This document shows, piece after piece, positions 39,733-49,174 of a stretch of DNA of 64,000 bases. Source of the stretch: Limnothrix sp. RL_2_0 (lineage in GTDB: Bacteria > Cyanobacteriota > Cyanobacteriia > Cyanobacteriales > MRBY01); NCBI GenBank assembly GCA_012033055.1, contig JAAUPR010000014.1:1-64000 (forward strand), in the 5' to 3' direction. Both the position numbers and the translations under genes were made by a program. The notes under the pieces are model-generated. The model worked only from the letters and a program-made list of their open reading frames with translations. It was not told the origin of the DNA and did no database searches. Each line of letters opens with the position of its first letter. Within the stretch, counting starts at the first letter, position 1.

Positions 39733-40785
39733 TTAACGATCTTCTAAAGCCAATTGAATAAGCTTATCGACAAGGTTATCGAAGGGAATGCCCGTATTTT
39801 TCCAAAGTTGAGGATACATACTTAGGGACGTGAAACCGGGGAGTGTATTAATTTCGTTAATCAGCACTTCGCCTGTTGCTTCCACATAGAAAAAATCTAC
39901 CCGACCAATGCCTGCACAATCGAGGGCTTGAAAGGCTTGAATGGCTGCTTCTTGAATTTTCTCGACAATATTTTCGGGTAAATCTGCCGGAATCTTCATC
40001 TGGGATTGACCGTCGGTATATTTGGTCTCGTAGTCATAAAAGTCGCTCTCAAAGGTGATTTCGCCCACCACCGATGCTTTGAGATTATCGTTACCCAGCA
40101 CGGCGCATTCTACTTCGCGGGCATTAACTCCGGCTTCGACAATGATGCGGCGATCGTATTTGGCGGCAAGATCAAGGGCTGCTTCGAGTTCGGCGCGGGT
40201 GCGCACTTTACTAATGCCGACGGATGAACCGAGATTGGCGGGTTTCACAAACATCGGGTAGTTGAGTTTTGCTTCGACGTTATCGCAAATTTTGGGGAAG
40301 ATGCAGGGGCTAGACCAGACTTCGGAACGTAATACGCCAACGTAATCGACTTGGGCTAATCCGGCTTGGGCAAAGATCATTTTCATGGCGAGTTTGTCCA
40401 TGCCTGCGGCGGAACCAAGGACGTTGCTACCGACAAATGGCTTTTCCATGAGGGTCAGTAGGCCTTGTAATGTGCCGTCTTCACCGTTGGGGCCATGGTT
40501 GATTGGGAACCACACGTCTATGCTGGGGGCTGCATCGGGGAACTGCCACCGCTGGGCGGGATCGACGGTTTCAGGTGCGTAGGATTTGCCTGTGTCGAGG
40601 ATGTTTTGGGAAAAGTCTGGGTCGTGCCAAATGCCGCTTTTGTCGATGTAAAAGGGGATTAGGTCGTATTTTTCGGGATTGTCGCCGATCTGGAAGGCTT
40701 TGGCGATCGCCTGAGCGGAGATGATCGAGACCTCATGTTCACCAGATTTCCCGCCGAAAAGTAACCCAACCCGTTGCTTTGCCAT
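39733..40785 (-). CDS. ddl: D-alanine--D-alanine ligase
   Basis: 350 residues from ATG 40785; the in-frame GTG at 40794 would add MAA. N-terminal [15 protein letters not shown] with the catalytic Glu (GEHEVS) and Ser loop, the ATP-grasp region with [19 protein letters not shown] (ATP Lys and omega loop), and C-terminal [21 protein letters not shown] with metal-binding Glu/Asn. It joins two D-Ala for the peptidoglycan pentapeptide. The VanX-like dipeptidase at 18547 would break the same product, so both must be separately controlled. Confidence 0.96.
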   Translation of the reverse strand: MAKQRVGLLFGGKSGEHEVSIISAQAIAKAFQIGDNPEKYDLIPFYIDKSGIWHDPDFSQNILDTGKSYAPETVDPAQRWQFPDAAPSIDVWFPINHGPNGEDGTLQGLLTLMEKPFVGSNVLGSAAGMDKLAMKMIFAQAGLAQVDYVGVLRSEVWSSPCIFPKICDNVEAKLNYPMFVKPANLGSSVGISKVRTRAELEAALDLAAKYDRRIIVEAGVNAREVECAVLGNDNLKASVVGEITFESDFYDYETKYTDGQSQMKIPADLPENIVEKIQEAAIQAFQALDCAGIGRVDFFYVEATGEVLINEINTLPGFTSLSMYPQLWKNTGIPFDNLVDKLIQLALEDR

Positions 40786-40814
40786 TGCTGCCACACCGTA
40801 AACATCGGCATTTA

Positions 40815-42140
40815 TTATAGGGGCAAGCGCACCCCACGGATGGCAAAGTCGAGCAGTTCCATGGGATGCCAGACTGAAATATCTTTGCCTTGTTGCTGGA
40901 GATGTTGCTGGATTTGTAGGCTACAACCGGGATTGGGGGAGGCGATCGCCTGTGCTCCAGTATTTGCCAAATTACGCGCTTTACTACTTCCTAATTCTGC
41001 TGCGATGTCTGGTTGTAATAGGTTAAACACGCCTGCACTCCCACAGCAAATATTATTGGCGATCGCCTCCCGTAACTGCACATTCGGAATTTGTTGGAGT
41101 AATTCGCGGGGTTGTGTCGAAATTTTTTGGCCGTGGAGCAAATGACAAGCATCTTGATAAACCAACGGTAATTCTGTTTCAGTAATGGCATTTAAATCTG
41201 CCGTTAAACCGATCCCCGCTAAAAATTCCTGCGCTCCTAAGACTTTTGACGCAAATTCCCGTGCTTTTTCGGCATATTCAGCATCATCCTGTAAAATTCG
41301 GCCATATTCCTTAAGCGTGTGACCACAACCCGCCGCATTAATAATGATGTAATCGAGATCTTGGTTAGCAAAACTATCGATCATCTGCCGAGCTAGGGTT
41401 TGCGCCTGTTGATCCTGACCTTGGTGGGCGGGCAATGCGGCACAACAGCCTTGGGATTGGGGAACTACCACTTCGCAGCCGTTCGCGCTCAGAACCCTAG
41501 CTGTCGCTTCATTGACTGGTGAAAAAAACAGCCGTTGCACACAACCGAGCATCATGCCGACTCGATATCGCTTTTCACCTTGGGCTGGAATTACTGACGG
41601 CAAATTTTGCTTACTTTTGGCTAAATCTATCTTCGGCAAAATCATTTCCATTGCTTCCAGCCGTTTGGAAAATTTCAGTAAACCGAGTTTTCGCACCAAC
41701 CATTGCAACCCCGAATTTTGGTAAAACCACAGTAACGGCAAAAATAATTTCAACCGCAGCGGATAGGGAAACAGACTGAAAATCAACCAGCGAAACAGGC
41801 GATCGCCCCACGACCTTGTGTAATTTCGTTCAATCTGCGATCGCATCGAAGCCAACAGTTCCCCATAATCCACCCCCGAAGGACAAGCCGATTTACAGGC
41901 CAAGCAACCTAAGCAACTGTCGAAATGCTGTACCGTTGCGGCGTTAATTTCTGCATCTCCTTTGGCGATCGCATCCATCAAATAAATCCGTCCCCTTGGC
42001 GAATCCATCTCCGACCCCAACACCCGATAACTCGGACAAGTATCCAAACAAAACCCACAGTGAACACAACTGTCGATTTCCTTTTGTTCTGGAGGGTGTG
42101 CTGTATCGAAGCCGCTTAATTTGGGTGCAGAAAGAGTCAT
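40815..42140 (-). CDS. glcF: Glycolate oxidase iron-sulfur subunit-like (GlcF)
   Basis: 441 residues. Two [4Fe-4S] motifs: C25-x2-C28-x2-C31-x3-C35P and C76-x2-C79-x2-C82-x3-C86P. They are followed by two CCG domains ([11 protein letters not shown] and [11 protein letters not shown] with associated Cys), as in succinate/heterodisulfide-type subunits. GlcF moves electrons from the flavin subunits of glycolate dehydrogenase (GlcD/GlcE), the photorespiratory step turning glycolate into glyoxylate. glcD is not here. Cyanobacterial GlcF genes are typically unlinked. Start ATG 42140. Confidence 0.93.
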   Translation of the reverse strand: MTLSAPKLSGFDTAHPPEQKEIDSCVHCGFCLDTCPSYRVLGSEMDSPRGRIYLMDAIAKGDAEINAATVQHFDSCLGCLACKSACPSGVDYGELLASMRSQIERNYTRSWGDRLFRWLIFSLFPYPLRLKLFLPLLWFYQNSGLQWLVRKLGLLKFSKRLEAMEMILPKIDLAKSKQNLPSVIPAQGEKRYRVGMMLGCVQRLFFSPVNEATARVLSANGCEVVVPQSQGCCAALPAHQGQDQQAQTLARQMIDSFANQDLDYIIINAAGCGHTLKEYGRILQDDAEYAEKAREFASKVLGAQEFLAGIGLTADLNAITETELPLVYQDACHLLHGQKISTQPRELLQQIPNVQLREAIANNICCGSAGVFNLLQPDIAAELGSSKARNLANTGAQAIASPNPGCSLQIQQHLQQQGKDISVWHPMELLDFAIRGVRLPL

Positions 42141-42223
42141 AATTTACACAAAATACCTACAAACACTATAAAAGTTAGTGGTTGCCCAGCGAAAACCTCA
42201 GAGTAATGGGGCTCCAAATCAGT

Positions 42224-42502
42224 CTATTTTTGTTGCCATTCTCCATGGCGTTCAGCGTAGAAAGCAAGAATTTTTTCGATGTTTTGGCGATCGCCCTCAG
42301 CAAAATTTTCAGAATAGGTTATGACCATCGCCCCAATTTGACTCTGATGATAATCAAAATCTGGCGATCGCTGCGGTTCCAGCTCAACAAAGATCCCCTG
42401 CACCTGCCGGAGATGAGCCGCCACCTCACGGTATACAGCCAGAGGTAAGCCCTTGCAGATCAACTTTTCCGTAACCGTCTGTTGCAACGTACTCAATGGC
42501 AC
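42224..42502 (-). CDS. Small hypothetical protein, 92 residues
   Basis: GTG start at 42502 (MPLSTLQQTVTEKLICKGLP). A predicted alpha/beta fold: helix 5-15, helix 22-34, strands VQGIFVEL and IGAMVITYS, helix 70-88. The last residues are basic. It resembles widespread small cyanobacterial proteins I cannot name. No motif indicates function. Separated from glcF by 83 nt and on the same strand, with its gene upstream of glcF, so it may be the first gene of that transcript. Confidence 0.65.
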   Translation of the reverse strand: MPLSTLQQTVTEKLICKGLPLAVYREVAAHLRQVQGIFVELEPQRSPDFDYHQSQIGAMVITYSENFAEGDRQNIEKILAFYAERHGEWQQK

Positions 42503-42626
42503 AGTTTTACCCTCTTGAAGACCACTACAGAGGATTTTACCCCTAAAGCAGAAGCCGCCTTAAGGAGAATAAGACGACTTCAAAATTATTCAGACCCCGA
42601 ATTGATATCTGACTATCCTGTGAACA

Positions 42627-43481
42627 TTACGAACCAGAAGTACCCGCTGTTTCCGCCTTTGGACTACGGTCAGCAAGCAACGCATCTGCAACTTCCTTAT
42701 AAATCTCGATACCATACTGCTCCAGTACAACAACCGGAGAATTACGGCGGAAATCAACTCGCTTCACCTTTACCTGACCATTGGCGATCATGTCGCCGAC
42801 CTGTACATAGCGGCTAAATTCCTCGTTTGGAGCTTTCACCATGATGTTATCAACACCATTAAGCCGAATCACGCCAGTCACCTCGGTCTCCTCAGCCAGA
42901 GTTGCCTCCGGCAAAGTTGGTAACACAGGAGAAAAATCAAGTCCACCCGCACTTAAGGCATTAGCAGTGCCAGAGACGCTAGCAGCATTAGCATTCGCCC
43001 CATTATTTGCACTAGTAGTAGTAGCAGCAGTATTTGCGTTGGCTGCTGCTGTTGTTGCTGCCGCACGGGCCGCTGCCGCTCCACTACCATTCAAGCTACT
43101 TACCGCAGGGACATTTTGGACAGGAGCCGGTTCTGGGGGAGGTTCTGGGGCAAAGATTACTTGAGGGGTAATCGGAAAATCGGCGAATGGATCAGTACGA
43201 CCTTGGGCTGTCACTTTCCGTCTCGCATCAGCATCTGTTGAAGGGATAAAGACAGAGCCAGAAGCAACAGGAGTCAAAATATCGGAAGTTTCAGCGACTT
43301 CTTCGGCTGCAGCTTCGGCTTCTGGTGCTAATGCTGGAGGGATTGCGGGGGGTTGCCCTTCTCCACCGGCTTGGGGCTGCTCCGCAGGATCTTCTCCGCC
43401 ACCGCCACCAGGGAGTAATGAACAACTACCCAAGGTGAGACCTAGGGCGAGGACGGGAAAAAGAATGGGGTGTTTACGCAT
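42627..43481 (-). CDS. Lipoprotein with PilP-like C-terminal domain
   Basis: 284 residues. Signal peptide with lipobox LGSC (C20), then a Gly/Pro/Glu/Ala-rich linker, the short motif GRTDPFADFP (about 94-103), a long Ala/Asn/Thr low-complexity stretch (about 133-175), and a C-terminal beta-rich domain (about 195-270: EVTGVIRLNGVDNIMVK; VQVGDMI; VVVLEQYGIEIY). That order (lipobox, DPF, small beta domain) recalls PilP of type IV pilus assembly, but the match is too weak to call. Low-complexity Ala codons are GCA/GCT/GCC-rich. Confidence 0.7.
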   Translation of the reverse strand: MRKHPILFPVLALGLTLGSCSLLPGGGGGEDPAEQPQAGGEGQPPAIPPALAPEAEAAAEEVAETSDILTPVASGSVFIPSTDADARRKVTAQGRTDPFADFPITPQVIFAPEPPPEPAPVQNVPAVSSLNGSGAAAARAAATTAAANANTAATTTSANNGANANAASVSGTANALSAGGLDFSPVLPTLPEATLAEETEVTGVIRLNGVDNIMVKAPNEEFSRYVQVGDMIANGQVKVKRVDFRRNSPVVVLEQYGIEIYKEVADALLADRSPKAETAGTSGS

Positions 43482-43677
43482 AGCAGGAAACCTCGACGTA
43501 CGTAACGCGGAGCGGCTTGTTTAACAAAATAATAAATGATCGTGCAGAAAAAGTATGCCCAATTGACCGCATGCGAAATGCAATTTAAGTTAGGTGCTAA
43601 ATATTCAGCAGTTCACCCCCCGATCATACTCTGATTTTTTCAGAAACCAGTACTGTTTTTAAGGATTGTCAATTTTG

Positions 43678-44355
43678 ATGGTCAAATTACACCATGTTCA
43701 TCGCTGGGACTTGTCTGTGCGGGAAGCGCGGGAGATTCAGCTTAGTCTTGCTCCGTTGGTTATTAGGGAGGATCAATTCCCTGGGGCGATCGCCACTGTC
43801 GGCGGTGTAGATGCAGGCTTTGAAGATAATTTCAAAACAATTAGAGTGGCGATCGCAGTTTTGTCGTTTCCGGAACTAGAGATCATCGAAACAGTCGTAA
43901 TTCGCCGCCCAACAACGTTTCCCTATGTACCAGGATTTTTGTCGTTTCGGGAAGTGCCAGCGATTTTGGCGGGACTAGAAAAAGTGAAGTGTTTTCCTGA
44001 TTTAATCCTGTGTGACGGTCAAGGCTATGCCCATCCCCGACGCTTCGGTTTAGCTTGCCACCTAGGCGTTTTGCTAGATCATCCCACCATTGGTGTTGCG
44101 AAATCTCGTTACATCGGCACTCATTTAGAGTTATCACCAGAAAAAGGCCAGTGGGTAGAATTGCAAGACCAAGATGAAAGGATTGGTGCGGTACTCCGTA
44201 GTCGCAAAAATGTCCGGCCTCTGTACATTTCCATCGGACATCGTATTTGTCTAGAGACGGCGATCGCCTACGTACTCGCTTGCACCCCAAAATACCGCAT
44301 ACCAGAAACCACCCGCATAGCAGACCACCTCGCCTCCCATGCCCAAGACATCTAA
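43678..44355 (+). CDS. nfi: Endonuclease V (deoxyinosine 3'-endonuclease)
   Basis: 225 residues from ATG 43678; the TTGs at 43666 and 43675 are also in frame. Active residues D45 (GGVDAGF), E92 (VPGFLSFREVP), D113 (LILCDGQGYAHPRR) match the D35/E89/D110 triad of E. coli EndoV; the Tyr wedge and PYVPGFLSFRE are intact. It cuts the second phosphodiester 3' to deoxyinosine (deaminated adenine) and starts alternative excision repair. AAGGA at 43661 lies 12 nt before the ATG. Full length. Confidence 0.94.
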   Translation: MVKLHHVHRWDLSVREAREIQLSLAPLVIREDQFPGAIATVGGVDAGFEDNFKTIRVAIAVLSFPELEIIETVVIRRPTTFPYVPGFLSFREVPAILAGLEKVKCFPDLILCDGQGYAHPRRFGLACHLGVLLDHPTIGVAKSRYIGTHLELSPEKGQWVELQDQDERIGAVLRSRKNVRPLYISIGHRICLETAIAYVLACTPKYRIPETTRIADHLASHAQDI

Positions 44356-44472
44356 GCACTTAGCCCCCAAAACCGCTCAAACACAAAAATGGGAGCATTT
44401 CCCTCAAGAAACACTCCCCATGCCATCAAATACTTTTGTAGATTGAGGCACCCTACCTACAAGCAATAGACC

Positions 44473-44766
44473 CTAGTAAAGCTCTTCTTCTTGCTCAGTG
44501 ACGATAGTGAGGTCAGACTTAGGATAAGCAACACAAGTCAAAACAAAACCTTCTTTGATTTGGTCGTCATCTAGAAAAGACTGATCTTCTTGATCTACTG
44601 TGCCAGAAGTGATTTTACCAGCACAAGTGGAGCAAGCACCAGCACGACAAGAAGCAGGAATTTCATAACCAGCTTCGCCCGCAGAATCTAAAATGTACGC
44701 ATCATCAGGAGCGTCATAAGAAACTTCGCCGTTAGGAGTAACTAGAGTGACTTTATATGTAGCCAT
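44473..44766 (-). CDS. [2Fe-2S] plant-type ferredoxin (paralogue 1)
   Basis: 97 residues starting [17 protein letters not shown]. Cluster ligands C40, C45, C48 and C78 in [12 protein letters not shown] and LTCVAYP. SD GAGGAAA precedes ATG 44766; the longer ORF to 44901 has no other support. It carries one electron from photosystem I to FNR, nitrite reductase, glutamate synthase and similar acceptors. Very acidic at the C-terminus (EQEEELY). Nearly identical in layout to the next gene, indicating tandem duplication. Its differing C-terminus and acidic surface hint at a different partner or expression. Confidence 0.95.
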   Translation of the reverse strand: MATYKVTLVTPNGEVSYDAPDDAYILDSAGEAGYEIPASCRAGACSTCAGKITSGTVDQEDQSFLDDDQIKEGFVLTCVAYPKSDLTIVTEQEEELY

Positions 44767-45121
44767 GGATATTTCCTCAGGTGTAACAGTGTTTTCTATT
44801 AAAAATTTCTTCGCAACATTTTTGGATATTAGATAGGACAATCCAAAAACGCCAGTGGAAATTGTTAAGTTATTTTTAGATGATAGGGGAAAAAAAAACA
44901 CCTTTGATCTTGCATTAGGAATGAAGTTATTCCGTGTTCATACGATAACTTTTACTTATGCTTTTTCTGGTCGAGAAAAGATGGGTCAAGAGAGGATAGA
45001 ATCCTTTGAAAAGCTTGAAACAACGGTATTATGACAAGACTCATTCGCTTCGCTTCTATTATTCTATCCTTTTAATTAACATTAACTATATTTATGCTTT
45101 GTGGGGAACGACAGGTCGCCT
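44767..45121. other. Region between the two ferredoxin genes
   Basis: 355 nt upstream of the first ferredoxin (minus). A/T-rich and without a convincing ORF or RNA gene. It should contain that gene's promoter; no clear hexamers were assigned. Confidence 0.4.
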
Positions 45122-45415
45122 TTAATAAAGATCTTCTTCTTTGTGGGTTGCGATCACACAGTCTGAGGTTGGATAAGCAACACAGGTCAAAATGTAACCG
45201 GCTTCTACTTGTTCTAGGGTTAAAAAGTTTTGGTCACTCTGGTCTACAGTCCCGGAGATGAGTTTTCCGGCGCAACTAGAGCAGGCCCCTGCACGGCAAG
45301 AGTAGGGGATATCAATACCTTGGTTTTCTGCTTCGTCGAGGATATAAGCGTCTCCCGGCACATCGATTTTGTGCTCTCCTTCTGGGGTTTGGAAGGTTAC
45401 TTTGTATGTTGCCAT
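45122..45415 (-). CDS. petF: [2Fe-2S] plant-type ferredoxin I
   Basis: 97 residues, [21 protein letters not shown]..., ligands C40, C45, C48, C78, plus an extra C86. The C-terminus HKEEDLY is the classical PetF/Fed1 ending, so this copy looks more like the main photosynthetic ferredoxin than its neighbour. The gap of 355 nt and separate upstream regions suggest the two copies are transcribed separately. Ferredoxin also reduces thioredoxin via FTR. Confidence 0.95.
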   Translation of the reverse strand: MATYKVTFQTPEGEHKIDVPGDAYILDEAENQGIDIPYSCRAGACSSCAGKLISGTVDQSDQNFLTLEQVEAGYILTCVAYPTSDCVIATHKEEDLY

Positions 45416-45779
45416 GGTTTATTGGAATTTTTTGAATTATATTTTGGGTGCTGTGGGGTTACTAGGTCAGAGGTTCTCGTTTAGGCTCCCGGTCAGCGGC
45501 GGCGGCTAAATTGAATTGTTTCCTGAGGCTGTGTTGTCAGGGAAAATCCCTAGGGCTATGGCATCTGGAATGGTCTTCGTTAGCGTGTTTAATATTAGCA
45601 AAACTAATGTGCCAACTCGGACGATTGATTTGGAATTGTTAATGATCGCTTGGGGAATGCCTGATTTCCCGATTTTGCGCGAATGTTATTGCATAACGGG
45701 TCATGGGGCCGGATTTGGTGTCATGGTTTTGTTGGTGGTAGTTCAGGAAGTTAGGTATGTGTGAGCAAGGAGAGTGGTA
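45416..45779. other. Intergenic region between petF and the Idh/MocA gene
   Basis: 364 nt between divergent genes. The 82-codon TTG ORF at 45516-45764 has no known motif, lacks SD and codon bias, and I consider it non-coding. A strong SD AAGGAGAG (45767-45774) marks the right gene start. No terminator or RNA gene seen. Confidence 0.4.
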
Positions 45780-46739
45780 ATGTCTCTAATTCGAGTGGGG
45801 ATTGTCGGTACGGGCTATGCGGCGCAGCGTCGGGCGGAGGCTTTTGGGGCGGATGGGCGATCGCCATTAATCGCGGTATCAGGATATCGAGAATCTTCGA
45901 CAACTTCGTTTGCGAAACAATATGGGATTGAGACGGTTTTAGATTGGCGAAAGTTGGTGGGTCGGGAAGATATTGATCTGGTGGTGGTGTGCAATATCAA
46001 CCGGGAACATGGGGCGATCGCCCGGGCTGCCTTAGAGGCTGGCAAGCATGTGGTGGTGGAATATCCACTGGCGTTGGAACCGGAAACGGCGGCAAAGTTA
46101 ATTCGCTTAGCAAACCGCAAAGGGTTGTTATTGCATGTGGAGCACATTGAACTGTTGGGGGCTCTGCACAAAAAAATCCGTGAGTATTTACCGCAGTTAG
46201 GACAAATTTTTTATGCTCGCTACATTACTCTTGCGCGGAAACGCCATGCCCTCCCCCACTGGACTTATCACCACGGCGATTATGGTTTTCCGTTGATTGC
46301 GGCTTTGTCGCGGGTGAATCGGCTGATTAATTTATTTGGGGAAGTGTTGCAGGTGACCGGTGAGGCAAATTTCCAGGCGGCGGATCTGAATGGTTATTAT
46401 CATTCTTGTCTTTGTACTGCCCAGCTCAAGTTTCAGGGGGGGACAGTGGGACATTTAATCTATGGGAAAGGGACTTCTGTGATTAAGGGCGATCGCCGTT
46501 TTACAATCTATGGTGATCGCGGCACATTAGAATTTTTAGGGAATCAAGGTACATTTACCCAAGGCAAGACCGTCGAAACAATTGAGCTAGGCAGTCGTAA
46601 AGGGGTATTCAAGCAAGATACTATTGCCGTTTTAGATTATTTGATCAACGAAAAACCGATTTACATTCAACCAGAGCAAAGTTTGTACGCACTGCAAATT
46701 GCTGACCAGATTCGCCAATCGGCTAATCGCTCACGTTAA
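45780..46739 (+). CDS. Gfo/Idh/MocA-family oxidoreductase
   Basis: 319 residues from ATG 45780, chosen because AAGGAGAG lies 5 nt upstream; an in-frame GTG at 45774 would overlap the SD. The Rossmann motif is VGIVGTGYAAQRRAEAF, and the EYPLALEPETAAKL segment follows the active-site Lys region of the family (HVVVEYPLA, where the usual EKP Lys is Tyr, residue about 96). Substitution of this catalytic Lys is notable and may indicate a noncanonical or non-enzymatic role, such as biliverdin-reductase-like proteins. It acts on sugars, inositols or tetrapyrroles in other members. Confidence 0.85.
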   Translation: MSLIRVGIVGTGYAAQRRAEAFGADGRSPLIAVSGYRESSTTSFAKQYGIETVLDWRKLVGREDIDLVVVCNINREHGAIARAALEAGKHVVVEYPLALEPETAAKLIRLANRKGLLLHVEHIELLGALHKKIREYLPQLGQIFYARYITLARKRHALPHWTYHHGDYGFPLIAALSRVNRLINLFGEVLQVTGEANFQAADLNGYYHSCLCTAQLKFQGGTVGHLIYGKGTSVIKGDRRFTIYGDRGTLEFLGNQGTFTQGKTVETIELGSRKGVFKQDTIAVLDYLINEKPIYIQPEQSLYALQIADQIRQSANRSR

Positions 46740-46823
46740 ATCTTTTATTATCTTTGGTTTGGTCTAAATAAACTCTCGATAAAATTAAGTCATTCTCTAC
46801 ATGATTGAGTCGGAGTGGTGTTT

Positions 46824-47771
46824 GTGAGTCTAAGTTTTTTGCATCGGTCTCGTGTTATCTACGGAGCGTTAGCTTTGGCGATCGCCCTTAGTAGTTGTGA
46901 TGGTGGTGGAGAAGAAAAAGACCTCGCTACCCCCACAGCCCCAGACATGCCTGTTTCCCAGACACAAGGGGAACCCCTCAGGACAGATACGACTGACCAA
47001 ACAACCCTTGATGCTGGCTCCTATTGCTATCGCACCGAAACGAAAACCCTTCAGGCGATCGCCGAATTTTTAGTCGAACCCAACAACAGCGTGACCGGAA
47101 CCCTAGAAGCCACCGTTACCGACGAAGCCAATAGCTACTACACTTCCTACGATCAACAATTTGCTGGTGTACTTGATGGTGACACCTTCAACACATCCAT
47201 CACCACGAATATTGAAGACGACGTTCAAAAATCTACAGAAACATGGACACTCAACGACAAACAATTAAGTAGCGACAGTGCCATTTTCCTCAAGCGAGTT
47301 GATTGCGAAGAAATCATTGCCATCAAAGCCAATCGCAAAGCAGTCAGCCAACCCAGTCCCAAAGCTACCGCCCCAACCCCCAAACCTTCCACCGCACCAG
47401 TCCCCAGTCAGCCCACCTCTACTCCCCCAGCTGCTCCCAAGCCAAAAGTCGCCCAAACTCCCCCACAAAAATCTCCGGCGATCGTCCAGTTCAGCAGCGG
47501 CAGTACAACAACCGTTTTACAAGGACAACTCGGCGCAAAACAGCAGCAAGTCTATTTACTAAATGCCACCGAAGGCCAAGACATGCGCATTGAAATCACC
47601 AATAAAAGCGGTGCAGCAAACTTCGATGTAGAAGTAGATAATGGCGAAGTTATCGAAGAACAATTAGCAGAATACATTGACTTCACCTTGCCTTTTAGCG
47701 GTCAATACATCATCACTGTTAACGCGGGGAATGCTGGAGCCAACTACGATTTAGCGATAAATATCCAATAG
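46824..47771 (+). CDS. Lipoprotein with PPC-like C-terminal domain
   Basis: About 315 residues from GTG 46824 (GGAG at 46812-46815; GTGs at 46815 and 46818 are also possible). Signal peptide with lipobox ALSSC. A globular N-terminal domain (DAGSYCYRTETKTLQ... to about 150) is followed by a Pro/Thr/Lys linker (about 175-215) and a C-terminal beta domain (GQLGAKQQQVYLLNATEGQDMRI...FSGQYIITVNAG) that resembles bacterial pre-peptidase C-terminal (PPC) modules. Probably faces the periplasm or outer membrane. Function unknown. Confidence 0.72.
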   Translation: MSLSFLHRSRVIYGALALAIALSSCDGGGEEKDLATPTAPDMPVSQTQGEPLRTDTTDQTTLDAGSYCYRTETKTLQAIAEFLVEPNNSVTGTLEATVTDEANSYYTSYDQQFAGVLDGDTFNTSITTNIEDDVQKSTETWTLNDKQLSSDSAIFLKRVDCEEIIAIKANRKAVSQPSPKATAPTPKPSTAPVPSQPTSTPPAAPKPKVAQTPPQKSPAIVQFSSGSTTTVLQGQLGAKQQQVYLLNATEGQDMRIEITNKSGAANFDVEVDNGEVIEEQLAEYIDFTLPFSGQYIITVNAGNAGANYDLAINIQ

Positions 47772-47815
47772 AAAAAGGACAAAATAGCTTGTCATAATTC
47801 TGTAATTCCCAGAGC

Positions 47816-47854
47816 AAAAGTTCGGTTGATCTTGGCATTAATCGAACTTTTTTT
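47816..47854 (+). terminator. Terminator of the PPC-like lipoprotein gene
   Basis: Perfect 9-bp AAAAGTTCG / CGAACTTTT stem, extended by six weaker pairs (GTTGAT/ATTAAT with wobbles), then T7. 44 nt after the stop. Confidence 0.9.
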
Positions 47855-47952
47855 AATGGATATACAAAGTAAAATTCTCAGCGTATAAGCCCAGAGTCAA
47901 GTTAAACACTGTCATCTCTATCAATACTGTCGTTCATTTTTGACGAACTTTT

Positions 47953-48981
47953 TTAATACCGAATGCGCGGATCAATTAAGGCACTCACAATATCGATCGC
48001 CAAACTGAGCACCACCACGATCGCCCCAAAAAACACCATAATGCCCTGCACCGTCGGGTAGTCCCGGAGAGAGATCGCTTGATATAAACGATTTCCTAAA
48101 CCCGGCCAAGAAAAAGTGACTTCCGTTAAGACCGCTCCCCCCAACAACGCCGCGAATGTTAGTCCCAAAACTGTAATCACTGGAATCAAGGCATTTTTTA
48201 ACGCGTGGTTCCACAAAATTTTGTTTTCTGGAATGCCCCTTGCCCTTGCAGCTTCGACGTAATCCGATTGCAATGTTTGTCGGAGATTGACCCGCACAAT
48301 TCTTTCAAAAATGCCACTGAGCAACAATCCCAATGTGCCGCAGGGTAAAACAAGATAATAAATGGCGGTTCTGAGTTGCAATAGATTTCCCGTCAAAATG
48401 CTGTCGAGGGTATACAGTCCAGAAATATTTGACGGCGGTGCAACATCAAGGGGAAACCTTGTGCCGAGGGGAAACCAGCCTAACTTCACAGAAAAAACAA
48501 GTTGCACCACCATCCCCATCCAAAACAGTGGCAAAGCGTAGGTGATGATGCCAAATAGACGACCGCCCACATCAAAGATTGTGCCTTGGCGCGAGGCGGA
48601 TAGCATGCCTACTCCCACACCAATGATAACGGCGACCATCATGCCAAAAAAGGCTAATTCTACGGTGGCGGGGAAATGTTCTTGGATTACATCCCAAACG
48701 GGTAAGCCGCGACTGGTGAGGGATGACCCTAGATCGAGCTGGAGTAGGCGGCCTAGATAGGTGATGTATTGCAGCCAGAGGGGGGCATCGAGTCCGAGTT
48801 GCTCTCGTAATAGTTGTTTGGCGGCTTCGGGGGCGCGGTTACCGAGGATGGCATCGGCTGGGTCGCCGGGGGTTGCTCTGAGTAATAGAAAGACAACGCT
48901 CACGATGGTGAAGAGCATTAGGGGCGCCAACATTAGGCGGGTGGCGATGTAGTACTGGAGAGCTTTACTGCGGGAGGACAT
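47953..48981 (-). CDS. Peptide/nickel-type ABC transporter permease (DppB-like)
   Basis: 342 residues, six membrane helices. The N-terminus has FLLLRATPGDPADAILGNRA and the C-terminal EAA-type loop DYVEAARARGIPENKILWNHALKNALIPVI, which contacts the ATPase. Ending VSALIDPRIRY is standard for DppB/OppB permeases. Partner genes (DppC, ATPases, binding protein) are absent nearby, so the transporter is encoded at scattered loci, which is usual in cyanobacteria. Substrate unknown. Confidence 0.92.
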   Translation of the reverse strand: MSSRSKALQYYIATRLMLAPLMLFTIVSVVFLLLRATPGDPADAILGNRAPEAAKQLLREQLGLDAPLWLQYITYLGRLLQLDLGSSLTSRGLPVWDVIQEHFPATVELAFFGMMVAVIIGVGVGMLSASRQGTIFDVGGRLFGIITYALPLFWMGMVVQLVFSVKLGWFPLGTRFPLDVAPPSNISGLYTLDSILTGNLLQLRTAIYYLVLPCGTLGLLLSGIFERIVRVNLRQTLQSDYVEAARARGIPENKILWNHALKNALIPVITVLGLTFAALLGGAVLTEVTFSWPGLGNRLYQAISLRDYPTVQGIMVFFGAIVVVLSLAIDIVSALIDPRIRY

Positions 48982-49174
48982 GGGCGAAAAACCAGCGTTT
49001 TGGGGTGGAACTGCTGGAAAAATTATAGGGAACTAGGGGGCGATCGCCAGATTTCTGGATATTTACTGACCATTGATGAGATGTCAAAATGTAATAAATC
49101 ATCATCGGCGATCGCCAGTAGAGCCAAGGAACTAAGCTACAATACAAGCTTGATTCACAAAGATTACACCAGTT

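Noticed and set aside
45516-45764. 82-codon ORF between petF and the Idh/MocA gene
   Set aside because: TTG start with no SD, no recognisable motif and composition unlike the coding neighbours. It overlaps the likely promoter area.
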